Of a stretch of 64,000 bases of DNA, positions 33,016 to 46,288 are shown in pieces (the stretch's first letter is position 1; every line of letters begins with the position of its first letter). Both the position numbers and the translations under genes were made by a program. The DNA is from Siphonodentalium dalli. Taxonomy: Eukaryota; Mollusca; Scaphopoda; Gadilida; Siphonodentaliidae. Below the pieces are notes generated by a model. That model made no database searches and was not told the DNA's origin. It saw only the letters and a list, made by a program, of their open reading frames with translations. The stretch spans positions 138,654,351-138,718,350 of the forward strand of contig CP136062.1 in the NCBI GenBank assembly GCA_032622095.1. Direction: 5' to 3'.

Positions 33016-35192
33016 CCTGTGCATTTATGAGAAAAGTGCCAAACCCGGAACTAATTGCAACAGAAGTACATAAACCCTCCATAAACAACATACTAAAAAT
33101 CGGAAAAAGGGAAATTGGTGAATTTCGTGAAATAAATTTGGGGAAATTTGGTCAAATCATCAATTTATGGATTTTCATGGATGTATATAAAACAATCAAA
33201 TTCACAAATCCTACAAATCGCATGTGTATTGTGTCGACCTGAACCCAGTACTGAAAACCAGTCCCAGATTCATTAAGTATTTTTCGAGTTGTGTGCCTTC
33301 AAAAACGTGAGTTTACCTGATTTCGGCCCATTTTCGGGGCCTCAATTTCGCAGAATGAGCCAAAAAGCCTTATTTGTGGTTAATTATTAAAAAAAAATAG
33401 AGCAAATTGAAGGGCTTTTTCAGTGTTTTAGTAATTTCCCCACTAGATTAAACACAAAACATGATTAATATTTGCATCTCTAATTAACAAGAAGATTATA
33501 TTCTCAAACAGAATGTGCGTTCAATTGTATTGATTTAGCCAATTTTGCCTCTGACACTGAACTTGTTTGATGAAATGCAATATTTGAGGTCATGTAACTC
33601 AATAATTTAATACCCATATGCCATGCTTTTCTTATAACCTTTTAAGTATGTTGGATTGAACAAATTGTAAAGGTAATAATAGAACATTATTTAAGAAAAT
33701 CAACTTATGGCCCTTTGAATACATAGTCTTAGCTTGTTTCCAAAGATGTCAGTTTGAGGCATTTTTGTCCATTCTAAAAGGTTTTGGGCCATAAACACAA
33801 AACACAATGGGTGTTTTATTGTGTAAAATTATTTGAACTTTCCTCCCACAACACTTTAGTGTTAAAAAATTAGCCTTACATTGGTTATGCCATAGTATGT
33901 CACTTGATTTCTTGAATTTTTCAGGAAACTGACTCCAAATTTTAACGTTGGTATAGGGTAGGAAAAATCACAAAATGTAATGTTATCACCAAATTACAGC
34001 CATTTCAGACACAATGTTGTTTTCTTCCAGTTTGTGTACATTCCTGTTGCATTATAAAACTGATTAATACGTTATCGGACGTTGATTTATAATTTTATGG
34101 CTATGTTGTATAAAAACAATCCCAAAATGCCAATTTGACATTTCACTGCCAAATTTTGTCAAAAAATATTACAGCTCTATCAATAAACATAAACAAAGGA
34201 TATATGAAATTATGTATGAAAAAACAATGTAAGCAGAAACTGTTAATATAAAGTTTTATGCTTCAAGATGCATACTTTTGAAGTTTTTGTTGATATGCTT
34301 TCCCCTACCCCATTTTTCTGCCGTTCAAATTTGGAGTAAGTTTCCAAAATGATGAGTGAAACCCAGTGACATTCATTGGTATAACCATTGAAATGCTATT
34401 TTCTGAATATACCTAAAAACCTTTAAAAATTGACAAAAACGCCCCAAAATAGCATTTTCAGAAAAGAGCCTAGCCTAAGAGTTCATAGGACCATAATTTT
34501 ATCTTCTTCACCAATGTATTTGGAAATTCCTTCATTATTTGTTCAATCTAGTATTCTCAAAATGTTATGAGAAAAGCTGAGCATATGGATATTAATGTAT
34601 TGAGTTACATGACCTCAAATATGGCATTTCATCACACGAGTTCTGTGTCAAGGCAAATTTGGCTAAGTCCTTACAATGGAACACACATTTTGTTTGAGAA
34701 TATTTTATTCTCCTTATTCATAGATGCACATATTAATCATATTTTGTGTTTTATCTAGTGAGGAAATTACTAAAACAGTGAAAAAGTCATTAATTTTGCT
34801 CTAGTTTTTTAAAATAATTAACCATATAATACGGCATTTGGCTCATTCTGCGAAATTAAGGCTCCGAAAACAGGTAAACACGCGTTTTTGAAGGCACACA
34901 ACTAGAAAAATACTTAAGGAATCTGGGAATGGTTTCCAGTTCTGGATGTGGTCGACAAAACAGGCATGATATTTGTAGGTCTTGTAAATTTGAATTTTTT
35001 TAATACATTAATGAAAATCCATAAATTGATGATTTGACCAAATTTTCCCAATTTGTTTTCACGAAATTCACTAATTTCCCCTTTTCCGATTTTTGCAGAT
35101 TTTTAGTATGTTGTTTATGGAGGGTATATGTACCAACTCCAGCAAAAAAAATTTATGCAATTAGTTCTGGGTAAAACCATAAATGCACTGGA
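33016..35192. mobile_element. 2.2-kb giant palindrome (foldback-type element)
   Basis: The two arms of roughly 0.95-1 kb are inverted around a centre near 33960-34290. The outer ends are CCTGTGCATTTATG and (reversed) TCCAGTGCATTTATG. Paired blocks include TTGCAATTAGTTCTGG-type ends, CCATAAATTGATGATTTGAC, TTCGCAGAATGAGCC, TAAACACAAAACATGATTAA and GGAAACTGACTCCAAATTT. A CTATAT word flanks both sides (33005 and 35194) and may be a target duplication. The small ORFs in it are not preserved between arms. Confidence 0.85.
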
Positions 35193-38100
35193 CTATATGT
35201 ATTTACGACAATATTTACATAATCCTCCTAAGTAAGTTTCGACGGTTTTACCGGTTAACGGTGCAAATACAGGAGAACTTCAAAGATTGAAGTTTCTCTA
35301 AATTACTAAACAAGAGCCTATAGACAGTATGATTCAGACTATATGGAAAAGTACAAATTTAACAACCAATGAAGACACGATAACTGTGAACGAGCAGAGA
35401 CAGAAAGGGATCAATTTTATTAACGACCTTTGCAGATGATGACAAATTTCATTCAGTTGAGCGAATTTCGGTGTATCAGCGTAGTTTGTTACACAACTAT
35501 AGGACTTAGAAAACAAGTTGGGTCTTTCTCCTGATTTAAATATGCCATTAGGAAAATTTCATCTCCCGATAATTCCAATCAATATTTAATTACTGATTCG
35601 CCAAATCCGGAGAGGAAGGTACTTCTATGACCAATTCGTCATGGAAAATATACCCCCCCCCGCCGTCATTTATGCGTGAATGGAACAACTATCTAAGCAC
35701 GAACCGCCAATGGAGCAAATACTATTGAACCCTTTAAAACTACTACCAGATAATAAATGTCTTTGTTCCCATACCGTATAATAACTAGGATCGTTGGAAC
35801 GAATAAACAACTGAAAACATGCGCATAGTAACATATTGATCATCAAAACGTGTCGGCCAAATGACGAATCTATTATCCATATGTTCTACGATTGTCCTAT
35901 GGTAAAGTCATTTTAATGATGTTGAAGCTTGGTTCGCAAAATCCGATGTATATATCTCTAAAGTAAAGGAAAGTGTGCTCCTACCACTAATATGATGCAA
36001 CAACAACTAAAAACATGGAACTACCACATTGATCACGTCTTTGAAGTACTATATTTATAAAACAAATTTCACATCGGATGTCACGTCTTTAAAGTCACTC
36101 ATTATAGAAATAAAAAAATAGATGTAGAATTTAACCAGTTATAGCTCTTAACAATGACCACGCACATCTACGAAATCGATTATGAATGGTATTCAGTTAT
36201 GAGTTCAGTCAACAAAGTGTATAAAAGTGCATATATAGTGTACTGAATAAGCCAATGTCTCCAGCTGGATTTTCGAAATACAACAAGAACATAACGTGTA
36301 ATAATATTTGCATTAACTTACTATGTTATGTCATTACAGACCACGCATGAACATTCTCCAATAAGTTAACGGTTAAAGATCATACCACGTATGGGAATTT
36401 ATCGTGTAAATAAATGAGCACCCCTCCTATATTTATGATTGATATTTCTTATTGATATGTCATGTTATCATATGGATAGTATGTCAATATACGTTATATA
36501 TTCATGACTATATGTTTTTGTATCTCTTTGCAAGTTAATATCATTAGTAATATGTAAATACAGTTATTATAAAAAAACAACTTTAACCCAGTGGTGTATA
36601 ACCTGCATCGCATTATTCGTCTGTCTCACCTTTGTTTCACACAATCTTTAATAGTTTTAATAAAATCTCAGCACACGAGAGAACCGCAAGAGAAGACATG
36701 TGCGATTAAATTACTGGACAGTTTATCTGGTGAGCTAAACGTGTAAAAGATCTTGTCGTGTTGACCGCAGGATTGATGGTCATAGTGCATTATCGCTCGC
36801 CGATCAGTAGAATTATACGTTGCATCGATTCCAATCCGTAGAAGCTTTACCGTCTCTTTGATATATAGGCCCCCATCCACTTAGATTTAACCGATGTGCA
36901 CGTCCCTTATGAATAATTCTAGCCTTTGTCGTAGTGTTTCCTGTGAACAAATCACACCAATTATGTTTGTGCGACCTCAGGGAATGATGATATCCGACCA
37001 GCCGGATATGTGGTGTTCCGACTGGGACATCTGCTCATCTGTTACCATGGTATTCACGAATTTCTCTGGCTTAAATTAATGTAATATCGGGGAAACAGTG
37101 GTCATATATTCCTACAAATGTATCAACAAACAGCTGCTCTGGCAATTGTCAAATGGTGAGACTGAGCCGCCGTTGTATTTTAATTTAGCTATTGACCTAC
37201 TCTAAGCCTCTAACGTTGCTGGAACTGTTTCTGGGTTTATGCTAACCTGTCAGCGTATAAAGACATAGACGTCTTATAACTTTCAACATCACCCCACCCC
37301 TTTGAACCAGACCCGAATTCGGATAATTCCATTTGTACACATGCACCCTTGGGTGGTGGAGTATTCAAATCAGTACCGCAATGTGAAACTTTAAACTGCC
37401 AAATTAAAATAGCAATTTCGCCCATTTTCAACGATATTCTGGTGTCGCGTTGAATATGGAAACAAGTTTGGGTCGCGCATGACGTGTTTTCAACCAACCA
37501 TAATCCTGCATCAAGTTCCACAACTCGAATGTAGATGAGTGTAAATATATAGCATAACTGCCGTCACTTTTCAAGCTAGGCAATCGTTTGCCAGAACATT
37601 AGTTAATAGTAATATGCAGGTATGTATATTTATTTAACGTATTGTTTGACATGGTGAATTGATGCTATAGTCAACTTGATTAAATGAGCATTAATCATAA
37701 TGGCCAACATCGGCTACGTTAGTCATTGATTGTTACGTTAAAACAGTGTGGGAGAAAGAGAAATATTTACACCGAATATATAGACCCAATAAGCCATACT
37801 AGAAGCCATTTAAAAGTATACTAAAAATAAGATATATCAATATCTAGTGTCTGCTTATTTTCTTTTTGTATATACATTGTAGACCATCCTAATGCAGACA
37901 GTTTATATTTTGTCAGAATAAGGCATAGACCTCATAAATCATACAACATTCCAACAAATCCATAATTCAGTGTTCTAATCCAGGAAATTTGGCTGCCAAA
38001 TTCCATTAGATTTGAAGTTGAGTGATTGAGATATGATGTGAAATGTTGGAGTCACTGATATATTGCCATTTTATGTATATAATTGACCTTTGAAAAATGT

Positions 38101-38494
38101 CCGCCTTAGGCGATAATTACATATACGCCAACATATATGACTCACTAGATTTGAAAATCTTCAAAAAAACATTTCAACTGCGTCATTCTATCATCGATAG
38201 AGAGATAACCTGACTAGAAGTGATAACCACTGAAACACCCTGTAGATGTACATCCAGTACGTGAATTATGATCATGAGAAAATAGGGCGGACCTTATTAT
38301 GTTTTCACCGAACAATTGGAACTTGTAGCATGCATACTTCTTAACTGTGTTCTATACCAACACCAACTGCTGGACTCTTCAAATTCCCCTCAATAGACGT
38401 TAACAAAAATCAAGTATAACTCGTTTTACTGAGTTTACTGATGATGGTTTTACTGAGGGTCTTTTTACTTACTGAGGACGGACTGAGGACGATG
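35193..38494. other. 3.3 kb without a recognisable gene
   Basis: AT-rich. A C-run lies near 35653. A minus-strand open frame at 36668-36880 has a faint PTB-domain look but no good splice sites. Other frames (36894, 37237 minus) are featureless. Confidence 0.3.
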
Positions 38495-38560
38495 CAGATG
38501 AATAATGATGATGATGATGTTGAGGAGGATGTTGACGATGGTGATGATGATGACGATGTA
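38495..38560 (+). repeat. (GAT)n-rich microsatellite
   Basis: Imperfect GAT/GAG triplets (GATGATGATGATG, GAGGAGGATG, GATGATGATGACGATG). The serine-rich minus-strand frame over it is a by-product of the repeat. Confidence 0.8.
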
Positions 38561-38860
38561 AGTGACCCCATTGTATATATGTACATATCCATGTTCTGCA
38601 TTAATTTGCAGCGTTAACAATTAAAGCATACATGCATATAAACAAATATCGTATTATTTGTGAGCTTAATCAACATACAGCACAGTGAAATTGGCCGCAC
38701 TTTTCATAAGATACAACGTGAAAACATTGCGAAAACAATCATTCAAACGAAATGCGCTATATATTTCCTTCTCATTTGTACCATGTAAAGGCAGAAGACA
38801 GTGTACTACATCTAAACATACTCGATTGTATACTAATCATGTCAAATATAATAAATAAAT

Positions 38861-38992
38861 AATGTTCCGAAACGTCCTCGATGAAATGCCGAAGCGACCA
38901 AGTGCTTGGGCCGGAACAACCAAGTGCCGAAACCCAGGTGCCGAAACAATCTGAAAACTAGGAGCCGAAACGTCCAGGTGCCGGAACGTCAT
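38861..38992 (+). repeat. Minisatellite of about 14-17-bp GTGCCGAAAC units
   Basis: About seven diverged units share CCGAAACGTCC, AAGTGCCGAAACC or GGTGCCGGAACG. It is less AT-rich than its flanks. Confidence 0.75.
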
Positions 38993-39049
38993 GCACCCTT
39001 CTACTCAATGCAACGACGAAAAATCTAACTCGGTTCAGTAACGACTTGC

Positions 39050-40639
39050 AGTAATGGAAGCAAAAGAGCGGTTGATTCGACGATTACCTTCTTATTTAAT
39101 CGGCTGGATGTGTATAGGGAAGCTAAGTCCACATTCAAAACTCAATCAGTTATTATGGCTTTCCTGCTGTTGGCCCAGAAAGAAGATAAAAGGATAATCT
39201 TGAAAGACGCACTTGTTTATAATTGGCGTCCCTATCTCGACTGCGCACACCTATGTTTATAGCGTTTTCTAATTCATATGCAGACCATTTATACCAGTGC
39301 GCCCATATATTCGAGGGGCATTTAACCAAGCCTTCCCCTTCCAGATACTTGATATCCTTTGTTAATATTTTATTGCTGTGCTTTTCAGAGAGATCGTTGC
39401 AGCGATTAAATCGAGTTATGTGCATTTCATTTGAATAGGTTGAGTATATTGTCGGCTGATCTGATTTGATTTGAAAATAAATGCCATGCTGCACGTTATT
39501 TGCAGTTCCCAAATGAGAATCTTAAATTGAATCTGTCAAAAGATAAGTTTGAATCATTCATTATAGCTCTCTCTTCACATTAATATTTCTCTTGTTTACA
39601 TGTCATGCGCGAGTAAACTCCCGATCACGCCGTGACGAACGTGAACTTTTTTGTCTGGCATTTTTTGTGGAAAAGAAGAAAGCGTTTGTATCACACGTGC
39701 GAAAAGTTGAAAGTATAGTCACTCAATCAGTTTGAAAATTTCTTTGACTTCGGTAAATGTATTCATAGTAAATAGCGGCTTTCGTTGCAGTATTTCGTGT
39801 ATTGTATCGACCGTTGTTGGTCATCGGAACCTGACAAAAGTGAACAATAACTATGTCAAGTTTGAGGTCCGAATATTATGAGCCGCTTCAATCCTTTCTA
39901 TCCTGAATGGATTCTCCCACCCAGTTATAAAAGTATATGTTGGAGTGGTTTATTATTCATCTGGAGCGGTGTTCGTGAAAATTGAGCAGACAGGCGAAAA
40001 CACATCAAAAGGGCAGGAGATTGATTTTGATTGGATGGAAATGTTCATAAAATAAGTTTGACAAACGGCCATCGTGATCTAATCGTCCTTGAGTATTTAG
40101 TATACCAAGGGCAATCGTTACATTACGGCATTCGCAATTACATTATGTATGTTTTGACCATTTCGTTTTTATAACATTTGACATCGAAGAAAGAATAAAT
40201 AATTGAATTGAACTTTCTAATGTATTAAAACAGCGTTTAAAAATTGAGGAAGACTATTAGGAACAAAATTGACTTTAAGTCCTGGAGGGCGCATGGGTAC
40301 AATATCAGCTCCCTGATATATTGGTTATTTCTGGGTCAGTCTCAAGTATACACGCTGCCAATTAATGCAGATGGTGGAATCTAGTTGTATAATAGTGTGA
40401 TCATTATAACTTTATAATATGGAGATTACATTGAGCAATCGGAATGACGCCAAATGGTCACGCTCCCCTGCTCCGATTACGCTATCAAATATCTCTACGC
40501 TCTTACAAAATTATCTTGATCGATCCACAATCAAGTGGGATTACGTGCGTCTGGTGTTATTTTGTGCCTTACATATCAAACACAGATATGTGTGCTTGAC
40601 TATGACATCCTAACTTTTTAGTGTGCGCTGTTGACATAT
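39050..40639. other. No recognised gene; weak family C traces
   Basis: Around 39660-39760 the words AAAGCGTTTGTATC, GAAAAGTTGAAA and TTGACTT, with the spacing seen at 19265-19320, suggest a heavily diverged family C copy. The open frames on both strands (39153-39512 minus, 40419-40613 plus) have no family character. Confidence 0.3.
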
Positions 40640-40925
40640 GTAGCTATTCGTGGTCTTTGAACGTGGTGGCATGGCATTCTGAATATGTATGGCACTGGTT
40701 AGCATGCATAAAATAACGAAGATTTGTCTCAAATCTCTGCGAAAAATTTGAAACGCTGAAAAATTGCGATGACTTTGGCACATTTGTTCGGAGTATATAT
40801 AAAACTTGTTTATTGACTTTTCGTGTATTTGCCGACTCATCTATATTTCAAATAACATAGAGGAAATTTGGAGGACCAAATGAACCATGTCCGTTTAACT
40901 TTCGCTGACGATTCGATGCAACGGT
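40640..40925. repeat. Family C repeat, second copy
   Basis: The order of words matches 19265-19440: GAAAAATTTGAAACGCTGAA, ATTGCGATGACTTTGGCACA, TTTGGAGGACCAAATGAACC, CATGTCCGTTTAA, then GCTGACGATTCGA. The left part with the AAAGAGCGTT blocks is too diverged to recognise. Confidence 0.55.
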
Positions 40926-41113
40926 GAACCCCTATCAGTGTTCATCTCAGTCATATCTGGGCAATGCAAGCAAACACATCACGCCATCTCCGTATTTACG
41001 ATTACTGTCTCTAGTTTTCAACAAACCTCACAAATGCATCACGCAATAATACGTTCAAGGTCGTTTATATGGTCCGCGATTACAATGTGGGAGTTGACTC
41101 TAAAATTGTGTCC

Positions 41114-41703
41114 TTAACCCTTTCATGACCGTAGCTTCCTGAATTTTTACCGAAACCCTGTGCATTTTGTTACATATGCGAGTCGACCATAGGTTGCCTC
41201 GCATATATAAGAGAATGCATCGGCCTAACAAATTTTATATTATTTTTATTATAATTTTTTTAAAATGTAAGAAAAAATGAAAAAAATGATAAAAAATTGG
41301 TAAAGAATGTAAGAAATAATGATAAAACCTAAAAACAATTGTTAAAGAATGTAAGAACAACTGGTAAAAATTTATACAGAATGTAAGAAAAAAATGATAA
41401 AAAATGATAAAATTGTTAAAGAATGTAAGAAAAGATGATAAAAATGAAAAATTGTTACATAATATAATACAAAATGATAAATTGCTTTGTAGAATGTAAG
41501 ATAAAATAATAAAAAATGATAAAAATTGTTAAAGAATGGAAGAAAAAATGATAAAAATTATTAAAGAATGTAAGTAAAATTGATAAAAATTGTTAGGCCA
41601 ATGCATTCTCTTATATATGCGAGGCGACCTATATATATAAGAGAATGCATTGGCACAGGGTCTTTAATGTTGGCCAGCGCAGCTCCCGTCATTAAAGGGT
41701 TAA
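41114..41703. mobile_element. TTAA-ended piggyBac-like MITE with inner minisatellite
   Basis: The left edge is TTAACCCTTTCATGACCG, and the right edge reversed is TTAACCCTTTAATGACGG. TTAA targets with CCCTTT ends are the piggyBac signature. Subterminally, TATATAAGAGAATGCATCGG and its inverse (CCAATGCATTCTCTTATATA) form a second inverted pair, present twice on the right. It has no transposase. The left end is shared with the fragment at 5390. Confidence 0.8.
41265..41590 (+). repeat. AT-rich minisatellite (AATGTAAGAAAAAATGATAA-type)
   Basis: Around nine diverged units of about 30-45 bases combine AATGTAAG, AAATGATAAAA and TTGTTAAAG. It fills the middle of the piggyBac-like MITE. Confidence 0.85.
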
Positions 41704-41926
41704 ATTGTAATCGCCATGTGGCCTTAATTTCTAGCGAGCTTTGCATGCGATCACCAAAACTACCAATGACTATGACACAACTGATAACAGCATAATTAAT
41801 TTCAAAATAATCACTGAAAACTGAACAATACCACCTTACTGATAGTTTTTTATATTTTTTTAGGGCCGATATCACAGACCGTAAATTAGGGCCGATGAGA
41901 TCGGCCCCTGGCACTGAAAGGGTTAA
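41704..41926. mobile_element. Second TTAA-type MITE, right end only clear
   Basis: The right edge reversed reads TTAACCCTTTCAGTGCCAGG, a classic piggyBac-type end, with an inverted pair GGGCCGAT...ATCGGCCC just inside. The left end is not clear; it may be nested in, or share the TTAA of, the preceding element. Confidence 0.55.
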
Positions 41927-41998
41927 ATAAATATGATGATATATGATGATGTATTATGTTCATCCCTCCCACAAATTCGAACATTCGCAGAGTAACTG

Positions 41999-42252
41999 TT
42001 AACCCTTTCTATATTAAATACTCATTAAGTAGTTCCCTCAGGAAATGTTCAAATAATAGGTTTAACAGACGTTTGTTAAACTTATTTTTTTAATAATTCC
42101 CATCAATGAATTATTTCTTCAGTAGTTTTACTATTTTTTGTCTGTCTGTCGTCTGCTTTTATTACCCGAATATCCCTCCAAATTACTAGTAAATCATTCC
42201 GATGTATACATTTATAACTGAGGGAGAATCCATTTAGTATAGCAAAGGTTAA
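41999..42252. mobile_element. Third TTAA-type MITE (254 bp)
   Basis: The left edge is TTAACCCTTTCTATATTAAAT, ending in a TTCCCTCAG word; the right edge reversed is TTAACCTTTGCTATACTAAA, also with CTCCCTCAG further in. It is the third TTAA-bounded unit in 1.1 kb. Confidence 0.7.
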
Positions 42253-42754
42253 ATATATAAACATGCCGAATTATAATTAAATATATGTGGGGTACGTGTA
42301 TGATTTTCAGGATCGTTTTTTTCGGCGACAATACAACAAGTATTTCGAATGTAGATTCTAGTGCACGTGCACGAATCCCATTGTGCTAGATTCTATCGAA
42401 TGCAACCTTGTAACATATAAGTACATATTCAACAAGGTACAGGAGGATACATCGTGAGTAGTGACACACAATGCCCGATTATACGTTAAACCGCACTGGA
42501 GATGATACCGACAGTTGAGATGCACATGCTATTATTAATAATAGTATTAATTATTCATGGAAATACAATACAATACAGCGGGTGCAATGCGCACAATCCT
42601 GCGGACACCCGACATTAAGACAAAACCGACAATTCGATGACTTCCAAGGACGTCCGCCGTGCGACGTTTAGATTACTTTCCTGGTATCTGTTAATTTCTC
42701 GAACTATGCGGACGGGGATTTTGTCAAGAGCTAACACATATTATTCAAGTGGTA

Positions 42755-42771
42755 GGGGGGGGGGGGGGGGG
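42755..42771 (+). repeat. Run of 17 G
   Basis: Homopolymer preceded by GGTA; length may be unreliable because of sequencing error. Confidence 0.9.
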
Positions 42772-45521
42772 TCCGGGAGCAAGTGATATAGTTGTTAGTT
42801 GCATGCGGAAAATAGTTTTAAAAGATCTTCTCTGAACTATATATATACCTGCATATAGAATCGGTGTTCAAAACAGGGGCTTCTATCGTTATAATTGTTT
42901 TTTCCATTTATTCCACGAACTGAAATTGAAAAAGCGACTTAAGTTTAGAACATTGCACTGGTCAGCTGTTATGTGCATATGTTTTTTGTTAAATTTATCT
43001 CGTGGTTTAGGAGATGTTAATATTAATGCAATAAAAAGAAAAGAAGTTTGATAAAGACTTTGTCGTTGTTGGAAGGTGTACCGTGAAGAGATATATCACA
43101 TTTATGGCCGCACGAACCAATCATGTATATATCTATTTCTTCAGCTGCGTGTATATATATGAACTCAACCAGAATGTGTATCGTCTTCGTCGCGCATGAT
43201 AAGAAATATAGATGTTTGCCTTCTCCCTGACAGCAGTTTGTATGGCACCTTGTACGTTCTGAATATTTAACGTTATACTGTGTGTGATTATTTCCTTTTA
43301 GTCGATCAAATAACAGCTCATTTAGCTAATTTGTGGTGATCCAGTTTTTACACGTGGTATCACGCTCGGTCACGGGAGTTCACGTCGAATTGTCACATAA
43401 ATCCATAACAAGGAAAGGCGATAACATATCATAACATAATTGTTACATACATGCCAAAACATATCAATTATTTATGAAGCCCAGATGGGACAAATTACTT
43501 GTACCCATTGGCATTTACATACTGATAGCGGCTGTCGATGTGTATTAACTGATACGTATAGGACAAGAGTTTACAAAATAAACTACTTTTGCGGTACGCC
43601 TCTTTTTGGCATGACAAATGATAGCCGAGTGTCGGTACTAAAGCGTGTATATGCGGATATCATGAATATAATGCATTTCAATTGTTTTTAGCTCAACTTT
43701 ACAACGTAACGTTGGAGATATTGCCATAGGTTGACGTTCGTCGTCCGTGCATCTGTGCGTAAACAAGTTCCTTCGGCACGCCATAAAGGCCGAAGCCCTC
43801 ATCCGATCTTCACCAAACTTCATACGTGGCTTCAGGGTGACCTATCTATTTCCCCCACGAATTTCGATGAAACACATGGCCGCCAGCAGCCATCTTAATT
43901 GGATTTCAAATGGGAATCTACCGCACACCCTACAGCCCGTATTTATGGCCGGATCATTTTTAAGGCACGATTGTGATCACTTTTAGATGCTGCTATTCTA
44001 TTGTATTGAATTACATGAGTGTTGTTGCACATGAACCAGAGAGAGAGGATGTGTATATATAAGTAGCGGCACAAGTCCCCCAATCCCGTTACCATGTTCA
44101 TTTAGTAAAACAAATATGTTTAAACCAACGTTTACATTGCATGCAGATGCGTGATATATGTATATGTAACTCATTCGTATTTTTTGCTTAACTGCATGTT
44201 GGAAAGCTCGTCCAATTAAAGATAAAAAAAAGTATAAACTTTCACATTTTCTACTGGCCTGTGCGTTACCTATATATTACGGTTACGATGTCCAAATAGT
44301 TGTGCTTTACTAATTAGTCTACATGGATCCGCCAGCCCGTTACGTCTCGCGGGCGGTTGATCTCTGTTGAGATACGTAACAGGTTAAAGAATCTGCAGAA
44401 ACACAGGGCGAATGAAGCGACGACAGACAATCCTAACTATATCACAGTCATTTTGACGAATAACTGTCAAAAAACTTCATCACAGTAACATATCATACCT
44501 ATTTTGGCATATACGCTACGATGCGTGTGGAACCGGCCATTGGCAAAGTATATCTCCGATCGCTGTACATGTATACCCATAACAGCAAAACTTCGTTTAC
44601 ATCGTATTATTCTCAGAAATGTCCGTATAGTGATTAGCTTCTACCGTCTAGTGCGAACATAATCTTGTATCGAATGGGTTGTGAACGGCGCACGGATATA
44701 TTTCACAAAAACGAAGCTTGAACCGATGACTATATAGCTACCTGCATATGTTGTGGTTTAAGTCTGATGAAAAATCGGTAATTATTTGTGCATCATGCAC
44801 CCGAGGCGGATATTCGACGTCATGTATACGCAAACGCGCTTGGCAACAATAAATAATTCCACTTGCGCAAAACAACAATATGTATCCAAGGACTGGGTTT
44901 CCGTTGAATACATGTGCCTCACGTCAACAAGTGTGGAATAAAATATTTATTATTTTCACCATGCGTAATTTGTGACCTGCCAACCTCCGTGTTCATACAG
45001 TAGCGCTTCCGATGGTTAACACCAATAAAGCTTGCGGCAAAAACAATCCTTGTACAAACACTCCGGAAATCCTCATGGTTCTAGTTTTCCATTGTGAGGT
45101 CGATAATTGGATGATGTCATTGTAAAGCTATATTCTTGAGATTTCTAGGTCGAGGCAAGTCGATACCATGCGAGGCGTTTGACAGTATGGCAGATTGTAT
45201 AGAACGACGGGAATTTCAGTAGAATCATCAATGGGGATTATGTTGTTTACTCGTGGATGATGTACTCGACCTCTCGGAACGCACAGGTGTAGATAAGTCG
45301 AAATAGGGACAGATCAATAAGCATATTCAACATTTCATCACGTATGGTTGTTAGTACAGTTGTACTAATTGATACACGCATGTACCCAACCCTGCCATAT
45401 ATATGCTTTATTCTCTGATCCAAGATAGTATATGGACAGATAGACAGCAGTAAATAAAGAAGGACATCACATATATACAATATATACATCAACCCCCGGT
45501 TTTTGTTCTCATACAGCCCGG

Positions 45522-45525
<4 letters not shown>
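42772..45525. other. 2.7 kb without a recognisable gene
   Basis: Nothing coding is supported. 43700-43990 carries a known style of diverged invertebrate repeat (CCTTCGGCACGCCATAAAGG, TCTTCACCAAACTTCATACG, ATGGCCGCCAGCAGCCATCT); the related phrasing GTTCGGTGACGATTTGATGA occurs near 59870. Confidence 0.35.
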
Positions 45526-45576
<51 letters not shown>

Positions 45577-45657
45577 TAATAATAATAATCATAATAATAA
45601 TCATAACCATTGTCACTATCACCCTCATCATCATCACCATTACTACAATCATCATCA
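45526..45657. repeat. Compound microsatellite: (TA)24, (AAT)n, (CAT)n
   Basis: TA repeats to about 45573 are followed by AATAATAATC units and then CATCATCATCACC-like triplets. Confidence 0.9.
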
Positions 45658-46288
45658 AACCGAGTGACAGCTTCTCATTGCAAATAAGGGCCTCTCTGTG
45701 ACCACATTACTGCAATGAACTCTTGGTGTTTTACAATGGGCATCGCAGTGAAAATTTGATTTTTTGACAGCATATAAACTGATATAGCTGATTAATTTTT
45801 GCAATACAATGGTTATGTGAACCAGTACATGTATATCATTATCAAGGCTTTTGTGTTTATCTGCATGTTACAATTAACATGTGGCGATATCTAATCCACC
45901 TGAGGTCAATCTGACTTGTGCTTAAAGCAAACAATAACGTGCACCTACACAGGGGTGGGTAACTTTTTCTCAATATATGAATTGTTGGTGATTTACGATT
46001 GGGGTATGGCCCTGTATATAGTAAGTGCGCCAACTGAAGCTAAATAGGGTGCAATTGAGAGTAATATTTCAAGATCACAGGGGCGAATTATTTCAGTCAC
46101 AATTCATTCAGACAACAGTCTTTAATTAATCCAAGCAGTTGCGGTGGTATAATAACGGGTGTTATTGTGACCGAAAAGCAAACTGAGCAATTAATTTCGA
46201 CATTAAACCGTACATGACGTTTAAACTGGAGATGACGAATTGGGCATACGAGCTAGTTTAACACGTCATAATTATATCCGTCTGCAGT
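45658..46288. other. No recognised gene
   Basis: No ORF, repeat partner or RNA gene seen. Confidence 0.3.

Noticed and set aside
41561-41914. 117-codon minus-strand frame
   Set aside because: It covers the ends of two MITEs and carries no domain.
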